From JBKHDT01 sp046541195 (GTDB taxonomy: Bacteria > Pseudomonadota > Gammaproteobacteria > Halothiobacillales > Halothiobacillaceae), in the NCBI GenBank assembly GCA_046541195.1, contig JBKHDT010000064.1, forward strand, positions 1 to 12,910: DNA of 12,910 nucleotides, in the 5' to 3' direction. The notes under the pieces were generated by a model. The model searched no databases. It was not told the origin of the DNA and saw only the letters and a list, made by a program, of their open reading frames with translations. This document shows positions 6,874 through 12,910 of this stretch, piece by piece (positions within the stretch are counted from its first letter, which is position 1; every line of letters begins with the position of its first letter). The position numbers were made by a program, and so were the translations under genes.

Positions 6874-7224
6874 TTCCGGGCCGGCTGCCGGCAGCCGGTG
6901 CAACCCTGACCGGTCCACGGGCGCCCCGAAAAGGCTCGCGGGGTATTCCCGGGGGCACGGATGCTCCAGACCCGTCCCAGGTCCGCACCTTGTCGCCACT
7001 TGTTCGGGGCAGGGATGGCGCCGCCTGGCGACAGGTCGGTTCCTTGGGTCATGGATGGCCCCAGGGCAGTGCGCCGTGATGCCGTGATGCTGTGGGCGCT
7101 GTCGCGTGGGCGCTCGATTCGACAACTCGTACTCGCCAGCCCGTCGGGGTTTGCCGGGGGGCGGGCGGCGGGAGCAAGTGCCGTGCCGGTGATGCTCCAA
7201 CAAGCGAAAAGGACATAGAGAAGA
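6874..7224. other. Gene-free stretch between epmB and the fimX operon
   Basis: These 351 bp hold no supported gene. It opens with the 18-bp palindrome at 6881-6898. A short reading frame at 6961-7218 (85 codons) has a composition typical of non-coding GC-rich sequence and no recognised domain. The promoter for the downstream operon must lie here or further upstream, but no convincing -35/-10 pair was found. AAGGA at 7209-7213 is the best ribosome-binding candidate for the next gene, with a long 11-nt spacer. Confidence 0.6.
6881..6898. repeat. Perfect 18-bp palindrome just after epmB
   Basis: CCGGCTGCCGGCAGCCGG is its own reverse complement and begins 7 bp after the epmB stop codon. As RNA it folds into a 7-bp GC-rich stem with a CCGG loop. 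Its position suggests a transcription end or 3' stabiliser for epmB mRNA. There is no T-run, so a classical intrinsic terminator is not supported; a binding site for a dimeric protein is the alternative. Confidence 0.55.
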
Positions 7225-8958
7225 ATGAAGCTGGCCGAACTGCTGAAGTGGATGGACGAGCAACTGATGGTCGACTCGATCGATACGGTCGACCAGTTCG
7301 GGGCGTATCTGGAGCGCATCAGTCTGGATCGGCTGTCCCGGTCGCAGCTCGACAGTCTGGCAGCGGCGACCGCAGCATTCACCAACAAACTGCGCGCACG
7401 GCTTGCCGCGGGGTTCCGGCACGAGGCGCTGCCGATCCAGGGTCGGGCGTTGCGCAAGCGCGAGGCGCTTGAGCGCCTGTGCCGCACGGTGCTGGAAATC
7501 GAGCATGCCCGCATCGTGGACATTGAATCCGACCCGTCCGCCGGCCAGGGCGACGCGGCGGAGAGTTACCTTCGGTGTGTGGAGTGGGTTTCCGGGGTGA
7601 TTCGCGACCGATTCGCGGCTTACGACGAGGTGCCCCGCGAGTGGTTGCTTGAGCTGCACGGGACCTTCGCGCGGGCGCGGGAACACTTCGGAGAACAGCC
7701 GACACCACAGGCAATGCAGGTCCACGCGGCCTATGTGGCGCTGCTGCTGTTCGCGATGATCAATCCCTATGCGTTGAACCGCAAGGAAATGGACGAGATG
7801 CACGATTGCCTGAAGCGGATCGCGCACCGGGTCCGGATTTCGAACACACCACCCTCGGACCGTGCCCGGTTCGTTGATGTGACCGGGCGGGTGCTGCCGC
7901 ACGTGACGCTGTCGCCGCGGGCGGCGAGTGCCACCACCGGCATGTTCCTGGATGTGGAACCGCTGCTGGATCCCCAAGTGATGGCGACCGTTTCGGATGC
8001 CTGTCGCGAGAGCCTGGCCCGTTTCGCGTCCCGGCTGCGTTTTCACCTGGTTCAGCGTGCGCCGCGGGAAGCCAAGAAGGACGTGGTTGGCACTGTGCCG
8101 GTCAACATGGTGCTCGGGTTTCTGGACGTGCATTACTTTTTTCAGTATGAACTGAACGCACGGGCCGACAGCGTTGAGGGTAAGGTGGATTTGCAGGCGC
8201 TTTCGCTGAGCGGAACTGACTCCTCGGCGGCGCGTCTCGATCCGGAGGATCAGGACATCGGGGGCGCGATGAGTTTCCTGCGGCGCAACCGCCCGACGGG
8301 GCGCAAGGCGTTCAGCATGGACATCCATGTGGCTGATGACGGAGTCTGGCAGAACGAGGGCGTGGTCACCGGACGCAGTGACATGTTCAGGCCCGATGGG
8401 GGTGAAATTGCCCGGCATATCGACAAGACCCGTACCGATGGCTGGCAGCTGATCAATATTTCCCACGGGGGCTACCGGCTGCGCTGGCGCTTCGAGCAGG
8501 ACAGCCACGCGGCCGTGGACGCCCTGGTCTACATCGAGCCGGCCGAGGATGCGGCCAATCCCGAGTTGCACAGTGGCCTTGGAATCATCCGCTGGGTGCG
8601 CCACGTGTCCGAACGCGGGCTGGATATCGGGATTCAGCGCATTCCCGGTCAGGTTGAGGCGCACTACGCGCGTCAGCGTGACGGACGCCGATCCGGTTTT
8701 GGTGAGGTCGCGCACCCGGTGATTGTCACGCGTAACAACCAGGGGCAGATCGAACAAGTCATCGTGCCTGCCGACACCTGCCGGGCCGGGGAGACGATCC
8801 TGATCAGCGGTATCGAGAAGACGGTCACGCTGGGCCGGGTCACGATGGCGGGCGAGGGATTTTTGGTCATGAACCTGAATTCGGGGGGGGCGGATCCGCA
8901 CGGGCCTGACGCCAATGAGGATGCTCGGGACCAGGGGGGCGCGGATGGCGACCACTGA
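7225..8958 (+). CDS. PilZ-like c-di-GMP-associated protein encoded next to fimX
   Basis: This 577-residue soluble protein has no signal peptide or membrane span. The first 350 or so residues are mainly helical and charged, with no domain I can name. A PilZ-like beta-barrel appears near residues 365-475: NISHGG (411-416) fits the (D/N)xSxxG half of the c-di-GMP motif, and GIIRWVRH (453-460) followed by GLDIGIQ matches the W-R strand typical of PilZ folds. A canonical RxxxR half is not evident, though arginines are near (384, 389, 397, 403). It overlaps the fimX-like gene by 14 nt, so the two are translationally linked. P. aeruginosa fimX also has a large uncharacterised-type gene beside it (from memory), and I believe this is the same family, sometimes called TfpB. 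Likely role: c-di-GMP-linked control of type IV pili. Function is inferred from context and one half-motif. Confidence 0.72.
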   Translation: MKLAELLKWMDEQLMVDSIDTVDQFGAYLERISLDRLSRSQLDSLAAATAAFTNKLRARLAAGFRHEALPIQGRALRKREALERLCRTVLEIEHARIVDIESDPSAGQGDAAESYLRCVEWVSGVIRDRFAAYDEVPREWLLELHGTFARAREHFGEQPTPQAMQVHAAYVALLLFAMINPYALNRKEMDEMHDCLKRIAHRVRISNTPPSDRARFVDVTGRVLPHVTLSPRAASATTGMFLDVEPLLDPQVMATVSDACRESLARFASRLRFHLVQRAPREAKKDVVGTVPVNMVLGFLDVHYFFQYELNARADSVEGKVDLQALSLSGTDSSAARLDPEDQDIGGAMSFLRRNRPTGRKAFSMDIHVADDGVWQNEGVVTGRSDMFRPDGGEIARHIDKTRTDGWQLINISHGGYRLRWRFEQDSHAAVDALVYIEPAEDAANPELHSGLGIIRWVRHVSERGLDIGIQRIPGQVEAHYARQRDGRRSGFGEVAHPVIVTRNNQGQIEQVIVPADTCRAGETILISGIEKTVTLGRVTMAGEGFLVMNLNSGGADPHGPDANEDARDQGGADGDH

Positions 8959-11020
8959 GATGTTTGTGCTCCTTTATCTCTCTGGCGAGGTGAACGACGC
9001 TGTCCAGCTGGCCAGTGCACTGAGAAATGCCGGCCATCATGCCAATGTGCTCCATGCGCGGGACCTTGACTCGGCCTTTGAACAGGCCCGCAAGCATGAT
9101 CCGCATGTCACGGTGGTTGAGCTGGGGAACCATTCGGTGGAGATGGTCGAGGCGATGATCTCCGACTCGACCAGCCCCTTTCGGGACCGTACCGTCATCG
9201 TCGCCCTGGAATTCTACGAACCGCCCCTGGCCGAGGCCGCCATTCAGGCCGGCGCGCGCGACGTGGTCCTCGCGGACAGTGACCTGCTGTTTCGCCACGC
9301 CATTCTTCGCGAAGTGCGGGCGGCGCAGACCGCGCGCACGCTGGACGAGACCCGTCACCTGCTGCGCGGGGCCGAGGGACGTTGCCAGAAGCTGATCGAC
9401 GGCAGCAGCGAACCGGTTGCCTATGTGCTGGACGGGCTGCATATCTATGCCAACCAGGCCTACCTGGATTTGCTTGAATGCGCCTCGCTGGCGCAGCTTG
9501 AGGATGAGCCGCTGCTTGATCACGTGCAGCATGATGAGCTCGACCGCCTCAGGCAGTTTCTCCGGGAAGACGAGGCCTCGGATACCTTCACGCTGATCAC
9601 GCGGGAGGGCAACCACGTCCAAGCGCAATTGTCCTCGATTCGTGCCAGCTACGAGGGCGAGGAGTGCCTGCAGATCTTCGCCAAGCAGCAAGTGAACCAG
9701 GAAGGCCTGGAGCAGCAGATGCAGTTCCTGTCGCAGCGGGACCTGCTGACCGGCTTGTACAACCGCAACTTCTTTTTCGACCGGATCAAGACGCGCCTCG
9801 AAGAGCTTCGCGGGGCCGGGGATGACGGCGGCAAGGCGGGCCTGTTCCACGTGGAGGTCGCCAATATCGAGGAAATGCGCAAGCACACCGGCACAACCGG
9901 GATCGACAGCTTCCTGACCGACTACGGCAAGGCACTCGAATCGCTGGCCGGCGAGGATGCACTGGTCGCGCGACATGGCGCCTATTCCTTCCTGATCCTG
10001 GTTGGCGAGCTGGACAGCGCGGCTGCCGAGGCCCGTGCCAAGGCGCTGTGCAAGCACGCGCAGGATTTCATCTTCGCCACCGACCAGGTCTCCGTGACCA
10101 TCAGCGTTGGCGTGGGGGTGATCCTCATCGACAACAACTCGCCGGGCGTCATGGAACTGGTCGATCGTCTGGAAAAGGCGACCCAGGAAGCCATGGGCAA
10201 GGGGCGAAACCAGTATGCGATCTACCGGCCGGATATCCGGAACGTCTCGCGGACCGAGCAGGAGGAGGAGTGGGCGCGGCGCTTGCGTTCGGCGCTCAAG
10301 GACAACCGGTTCTTCATGGTCTACCAGCCGATCATCTCGCTGGGGCAGGATCGCGAGCACAACCGGTTCGAGGTCTTCCTGCGCATGCTCGACGAGGAAG
10401 GGCAGGAGCTCAGTCCGGCGAGCTTCATCATGCGGGCCGAGCGCACCGAGCTGATCATTGCCATCGACCGCTGGCTGGTGCTCTCCAGTCTCAAGAAGAT
10501 CAGTGACGCGATGCGCAAGGGCGAGCTGATGCAGCTGTACATCCGCATCTCGGTCCAGTCGCTGCAGGAGGCCAGCTTTGCCAAGTGGCTGGCCGAGCGC
10601 CTGGCCGCGGTGCGCCTGCCCGAGCCGTTGCTGTTCATCCAGGTGCGTACCGAGGATGCAGGCTACCTGATCAAGCAGCTGACCGACCTCGCTTCCTCGG
10701 TGGAGGGTCTGGGTTGCGAGCTGGTGCTCGACGGGTTCGGTGATCTGCGTGACGAGCAGGCGCTGCTCGGCTACCTCAAGCCGGGCCTGATCAAGACCTC
10801 CCGGGCGCTGATGAACAATTTCGTGAACAACCCGGACAACCAGGAAATGGTCCGCTCGATCCTGGACGTGGGTCATGATCGCGAGATCAAGGTCGTGGTG
10901 CCCAATGTCGAGGACGCCGGCACCATGCAGATGCTCTGGACGATGGGCGCCGACTTCGTTCAGGGTGATTTCATCCAGTCGGCCTCGGACAGCGCCGATT
11001 TCGACTTCTCAAGCATCTGA
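8945..11020 (+). CDS. fimX: FimX-like c-di-GMP effector (REC-PAS-GGDEF-EAL, degenerate)
   Basis: FimX is a cytoplasmic, pole-localised c-di-GMP receptor that promotes type IV pilus assembly. This 691-residue protein has the FimX order: receiver-like domain (about 6-125), PAS (145-250), GGDEF (262-428) and EAL (440-682). Every catalytic site is altered. The receiver aspartate position reads VVEL (Glu59), GGDEF reads GAYSF (345-349), EAL reads EVF (476-478), the DDF metal-binding pair reads DGFG (596-599), and the EGVE glutamate is replaced (Asn654). The c-di-GMP-binding shell of FimX, a glutamine in YQPI (Gln461) and ExxLR (Glu476-Arg480), is kept. It should therefore bind but neither make nor break c-di-GMP. 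ATG 8945 is chosen because a purine-rich GGGGGG precedes it and the receiver fold starts at once; ATGs at 8915 and 8921 would add up to 10 residues. It overlaps the previous gene by 14 nt. Confidence 0.88.
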   Translation: MATTEMFVLLYLSGEVNDAVQLASALRNAGHHANVLHARDLDSAFEQARKHDPHVTVVELGNHSVEMVEAMISDSTSPFRDRTVIVALEFYEPPLAEAAIQAGARDVVLADSDLLFRHAILREVRAAQTARTLDETRHLLRGAEGRCQKLIDGSSEPVAYVLDGLHIYANQAYLDLLECASLAQLEDEPLLDHVQHDELDRLRQFLREDEASDTFTLITREGNHVQAQLSSIRASYEGEECLQIFAKQQVNQEGLEQQMQFLSQRDLLTGLYNRNFFFDRIKTRLEELRGAGDDGGKAGLFHVEVANIEEMRKHTGTTGIDSFLTDYGKALESLAGEDALVARHGAYSFLILVGELDSAAAEARAKALCKHAQDFIFATDQVSVTISVGVGVILIDNNSPGVMELVDRLEKATQEAMGKGRNQYAIYRPDIRNVSRTEQEEEWARRLRSALKDNRFFMVYQPIISLGQDREHNRFEVFLRMLDEEGQELSPASFIMRAERTELIIAIDRWLVLSSLKKISDAMRKGELMQLYIRISVQSLQEASFAKWLAERLAAVRLPEPLLFIQVRTEDAGYLIKQLTDLASSVEGLGCELVLDGFGDLRDEQALLGYLKPGLIKTSRALMNNFVNNPDNQEMVRSILDVGHDREIKVVVPNVEDAGTMQMLWTMGADFVQGDFIQSASDSADFDFSSI

Positions 11021-11038
11021 GCACTTCATGGTGGCCCT

Positions 11039-11422
11039 GTGATTCACTTTCCGTTCGACTGCATCGTGATCGAAGCACTGACCTTTCCCTGCATTGTCGG
11101 GATTCACCCGGCCGAGCGGCAGATCCCCCAGCCACTGCGTCTTGATCTGTGGATGCACTATCCGGTCGATCGGGCAGCGAGCAGCGAGGCCATCGAGGAC
11201 ACGGTGGACTACCAGGCGGTCAGCGAGCTGGCGATGTCCCATGCCATCGAAGGGCAGTTCCAGCTCGTCGAGACGCTGGTGCAGACCCTGGCTGACCGGA
11301 TTCTGTCGACCCAGCCCGTTTCCTGGGTATGTATCCGTGCGGTCAAGCCCGAGGCCATCGCGAAGGCGGCCGGGGTCGGGGTCATGATCGAGCGCGGCAC
11401 GCGCCCCGATTCCCGTGTTTGA
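11039..11422 (+). CDS. folB: Dihydroneopterin aldolase
   Basis: FolB splits 7,8-dihydroneopterin into 6-hydroxymethyl-dihydropterin and glycolaldehyde in folate synthesis. The 127-residue protein shows the family residues Glu26 in GIHPAER, Tyr58 in DYQAV and the catalytic Lys103 in VKPEAI, followed by GVGVMIERG. The KP motif favours FolB over the epimerase FolX. Translation starts at GTG 11039, 18 nt after the fimX-like stop, with GGTGG as a Shine-Dalgarno. The next gene starts within its last codons (8-nt overlap), so it sits in the middle of a compact operon. Confidence 0.94.
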   Translation: MIHFPFDCIVIEALTFPCIVGIHPAERQIPQPLRLDLWMHYPVDRAASSEAIEDTVDYQAVSELAMSHAIEGQFQLVETLVQTLADRILSTQPVSWVCIRAVKPEAIAKAAGVGVMIERGTRPDSRV

Positions 11423-12626
11423 GCTGCCCGTTCCTCCAGAGGCCGATCAGGCCGGGAGTCTCGCTCTGGCCGAGCGGTTGATCGCCCGCTGCGCCGATGC
11501 CGGCGGGAGCATGTCCTTTGCCGAGTACATGGCCGCAGTGCTCTACGATCCGGATTACGGATACTACGGCGCCGGCCGGGTTGCATTTGGCGCCGGCGGT
11601 GATTTCGTGACGGCGCCCGAACGATCAGGCGCGTTTGCCCAGGCCGTGGGGCACGAAGTGGCCGAGGCGTTTGCCCAGGGTCTCACGCCACGGATCGTCG
11701 AGTACGGTGCGGGCAGTGGTCGTCTGGCGGCAGATCTCCTGAAAGATCTGGACTTGCGCGGCGTCTTGCCGGATGAGTACCTGATCGTGGAGATCAGCGA
11801 ACCGCTGCGGGCACGACAGCAGGCTGCACTGGCCCAGTTGCCGGCACGACTGTCCGCCCCGGTCCGCTGGGTTGATGAGGAGCAGGCACTTGCCGGTTCG
11901 CCCGCTGGTCTGGTGCTGGCCAACGAACTGCTCGATGCCATGCCGGTGCACCGGCTGGTCTGGTCGGACACCCCGGGAATGTCGGGGTGGCTCGAACAGC
12001 GGGTCACCTGGAACGGAACCCGTTTTTCGTGGAAGACGGTGCCTGCCGGGGGGCGCCTGCTCGATGCTGCCGAAAGGATGGTGCGCCGGGCGGCTGTCGT
12101 TCCGTTGCCGGGGCAGGTGATCGAGCTCAACCTGCAGATGACCGACTGGCTGGCGCGCCTTGCGCTGGGGGCTTCGGAGTTCGGGGCGGGGTTGGCCGTG
12201 ATGCTGTTCGATTACGGGGCAACCTCGGCTGAACTGATGCACCCGCAGCGCCGCGACGGCATGTTGCGTTGCCACTACCGGCACCGCGCCCACGATGATC
12301 CCTTCGTTTATCCCGGTCTGCAGGACATCACCAGCTGGGTGGATTTCTCGGCCGTGGCCGAGTCCGCCTGGCAGGCCGGCTTTTCCGTGGATGTCTACAC
12401 CAGTCAGTCCGCCTTCATCATGGCGACCGATGCCCCGGTACGGCTCGAGCGGCAGATGCAATCGTGCACTGACCGCGCCGAACTGGCGCGGCTGGCCCAG
12501 GGGTTCAAGGAGCTGGTGTTGCCGACCGAAATGGGCGAGCGATTTCGTGCCATGATGCTCTCGCACGGCCGGCCCATCCACTGGCCATCGGGCGCCGGGC
12601 GCAATGAACGCGCCCGGCTGGACTGA
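11415..12626 (+). CDS. MidA/NDUFAF7-type class I SAM-dependent methyltransferase
   Basis: The 403-residue protein matches the DUF185/MidA family, whose mitochondrial member NDUFAF7 methylates an arginine of a complex I subunit; the bacterial substrate is unknown. Family signatures are MSFAEYMAAVLYDPDYGYY (33-51), GAGGDFVTAPE (59-69), SAM-binding VEYGAGSGRLAADLL (95-109) and VLANELLDAMPVHRL, with a C-terminal LPTEMGERF block. Length is normal for the family. The GTG start at 11415 overlaps the folB stop by 8 nt and has no clear Shine-Dalgarno, which points to translational coupling; the next in-frame ATG (11512, MSFAEYM) would cut the conserved N-terminal region close. No complex I genes are in the window. 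A bacterial role in complex I assembly would be inference only. Confidence 0.9.
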   Translation: MFELPVPPEADQAGSLALAERLIARCADAGGSMSFAEYMAAVLYDPDYGYYGAGRVAFGAGGDFVTAPERSGAFAQAVGHEVAEAFAQGLTPRIVEYGAGSGRLAADLLKDLDLRGVLPDEYLIVEISEPLRARQQAALAQLPARLSAPVRWVDEEQALAGSPAGLVLANELLDAMPVHRLVWSDTPGMSGWLEQRVTWNGTRFSWKTVPAGGRLLDAAERMVRRAAVVPLPGQVIELNLQMTDWLARLALGASEFGAGLAVMLFDYGATSAELMHPQRRDGMLRCHYRHRAHDDPFVYPGLQDITSWVDFSAVAESAWQAGFSVDVYTSQSAFIMATDAPVRLERQMQSCTDRAELARLAQGFKELVLPTEMGERFRAMMLSHGRPIHWPSGAGRNERARLD

Positions 12627-12746
12627 TTCGCCTGGCAGGTTTCACCAGACCCCCTGCACGGGTCCTTGCGGACAACAACCGGCGAAAACCGTAAGCGTCC
12701 GACCAAGACCGCATTCCCCCGGCGCCGATCCGTCTGCATGATCCTC

Positions 12747-12782
12747 GCCCATCGCCGACGGTGGGCACAACAGGTGTCCACC
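12747..12782. repeat. Two overlapping, mutually exclusive hairpins 3' of midA-like gene
   Basis: Hairpin A pairs GCCCATCG (12747-12754) with CGGTGGGC (12759-12766), 8 bp with one G-T and a 4-nt loop. Hairpin B pairs GGTGGGCAC (12760-12768) with GTGTCCACC (12774-12782), 9 bp with one G-T and a 5-nt AACAG loop. They share 12760-12766, so only one can form at a time. No T-run follows. Sequences of the GGTGGGC...GCCCACC type are common dispersed intergenic repeats in gammaproteobacteria. Confidence 0.5.
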
Positions 12783-12793
12783 AACGATCAAGA

Positions 12794-12891
12794 ATTGGCC
12801 CCGCGGCGTAGGCCGGATAAGGCGAAGCCGCATCCGGCATGGATTGGCCCTGCAGTGTAGGCCGGATAAGGCGAAGCCGCATCCGGCATTG
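12794..12891. repeat. Two tandem 49-bp units each with a REP-like palindrome
   Basis: Each unit starts ATTGGCCC and contains an identical 33-bp core at 12808-12840 and 12857-12889. The core starts GTAGG, has outer arms GCCGGAT/ATCCGGC (7 bp) and inner arms GGC/GCC around a GAA loop, and ends CAT. The 5' flanks differ at only three bases, CCGCGGC against CTGCAGT. After the second unit the window ends with GATGCGG, possibly a decayed further unit. The core closely resembles E. coli REP/BIME palindromes as I remember them. No REP-associated tyrosine transposase gene is in the window. Confidence 0.8.
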
Positions 12892-12910
12892 ATGCGGTTG
12901 GGGTTGCCCG

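Noticed and set aside
6881..6898. Intrinsic (Rho-independent) terminator after epmB
   Set aside because: The stem is strong but no T-run follows on either strand; listed only as a palindrome.
6961..7218. 85-codon frame in the epmB-PilZ gap
   Set aside because: No ribosome-binding site, no domain, and low-complexity Arg/Ala/Pro composition.
6673..8955. 760-codon minus-strand frame opposite epmB and the PilZ-like gene
   Set aside because: Antisense to two supported genes; His/Arg/Pro-rich composition with no family signature.
8867..10876. 669-codon minus-strand frame opposite fimX
   Set aside because: Antisense to a gene with clear REC-PAS-GGDEF-EAL order; no independent evidence of coding.
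11625..12581. 318-codon minus-strand frame opposite the MidA-type gene
   Set aside because: Antisense shadow of a conserved methyltransferase; no domain seen.
12794..12891. CRISPR array
   Set aside because: Only two units, the core is a strong palindrome, and the 16-bp intervals are nearly identical rather than unique spacers; no cas genes nearby.
1..12910. Mobile element, prophage, defence island, rRNA or tRNA gene
   Set aside because: No transposase, integrase, phage or defence protein was recognised; no tRNA cloverleaf or rRNA segment seen, though short RNA genes could be missed by eye.

Overview
The window is a GC-rich (clearly above 60% by eye), densely packed chromosomal segment that looks like a gammaproteobacterium. 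The evidence is a complete EF-P beta-lysylation set (efp, epmA, epmB), a ribosomal protein L3 glutamine methyltransferase (prmB), a proteobacterial-type phosphatidylserine decarboxylase (psd) and a FimX-type regulator of type IV pili. Genus cannot be fixed from the sequence. From memory, psd and fimX with the gene beside it are also close neighbours in Pseudomonas aeruginosa, so this may be a variant of an old gammaproteobacterial gene order with the efp/epm genes placed between them.

Layout, left to right. Bases 1-115 hold palindromic repeats, including a REP-like hairpin, lying 3' of a leftward ABC exporter gene (131-1969). Next come leftward prmB (2142-3113) and, divergent from it, rightward psd (3238-4227). 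Then leftward epmA (4272-5261) sits downstream of efp (5278-5847), and epmB (5869-6873) diverges from efp with only 21 bp between start codons. A gene-free stretch of about 350 bp (6874-7224) begins with a perfect 18-bp palindrome. A tight rightward operon follows: a PilZ-like protein (7225-8958), a FimX-like REC-PAS-GGDEF-EAL protein with degenerate active sites (8945-11020), folB (11039-11422) and a MidA/NDUFAF7-type methyltransferase (11415-12626). The last 284 bp hold a mutually exclusive hairpin pair and two 49-bp tandem units, each with an identical 33-bp REP-like palindrome.

How the genes work together. EpmB makes (R)-beta-lysine, EpmA attaches it to Lys34 of EF-P, and modified EF-P relieves ribosome stalling at polyproline. 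The PilZ-like/FimX-like pair is very likely a cyclic-di-GMP effector module acting on type IV pilus assembly or twitching. FolB (folate synthesis) and MidA appear to share that transcript without an obvious functional link. Psd makes phosphatidylethanolamine at the inner membrane.

No clearly new system such as a defence island, CRISPR array or prophage is visible. The points most worth checking are the degenerate FimX/PilZ-like pair, a serine at the residue that sets EpmA substrate specificity, and the REP-like repeats at both ends, whose hairpin arms differ by compensatory changes.
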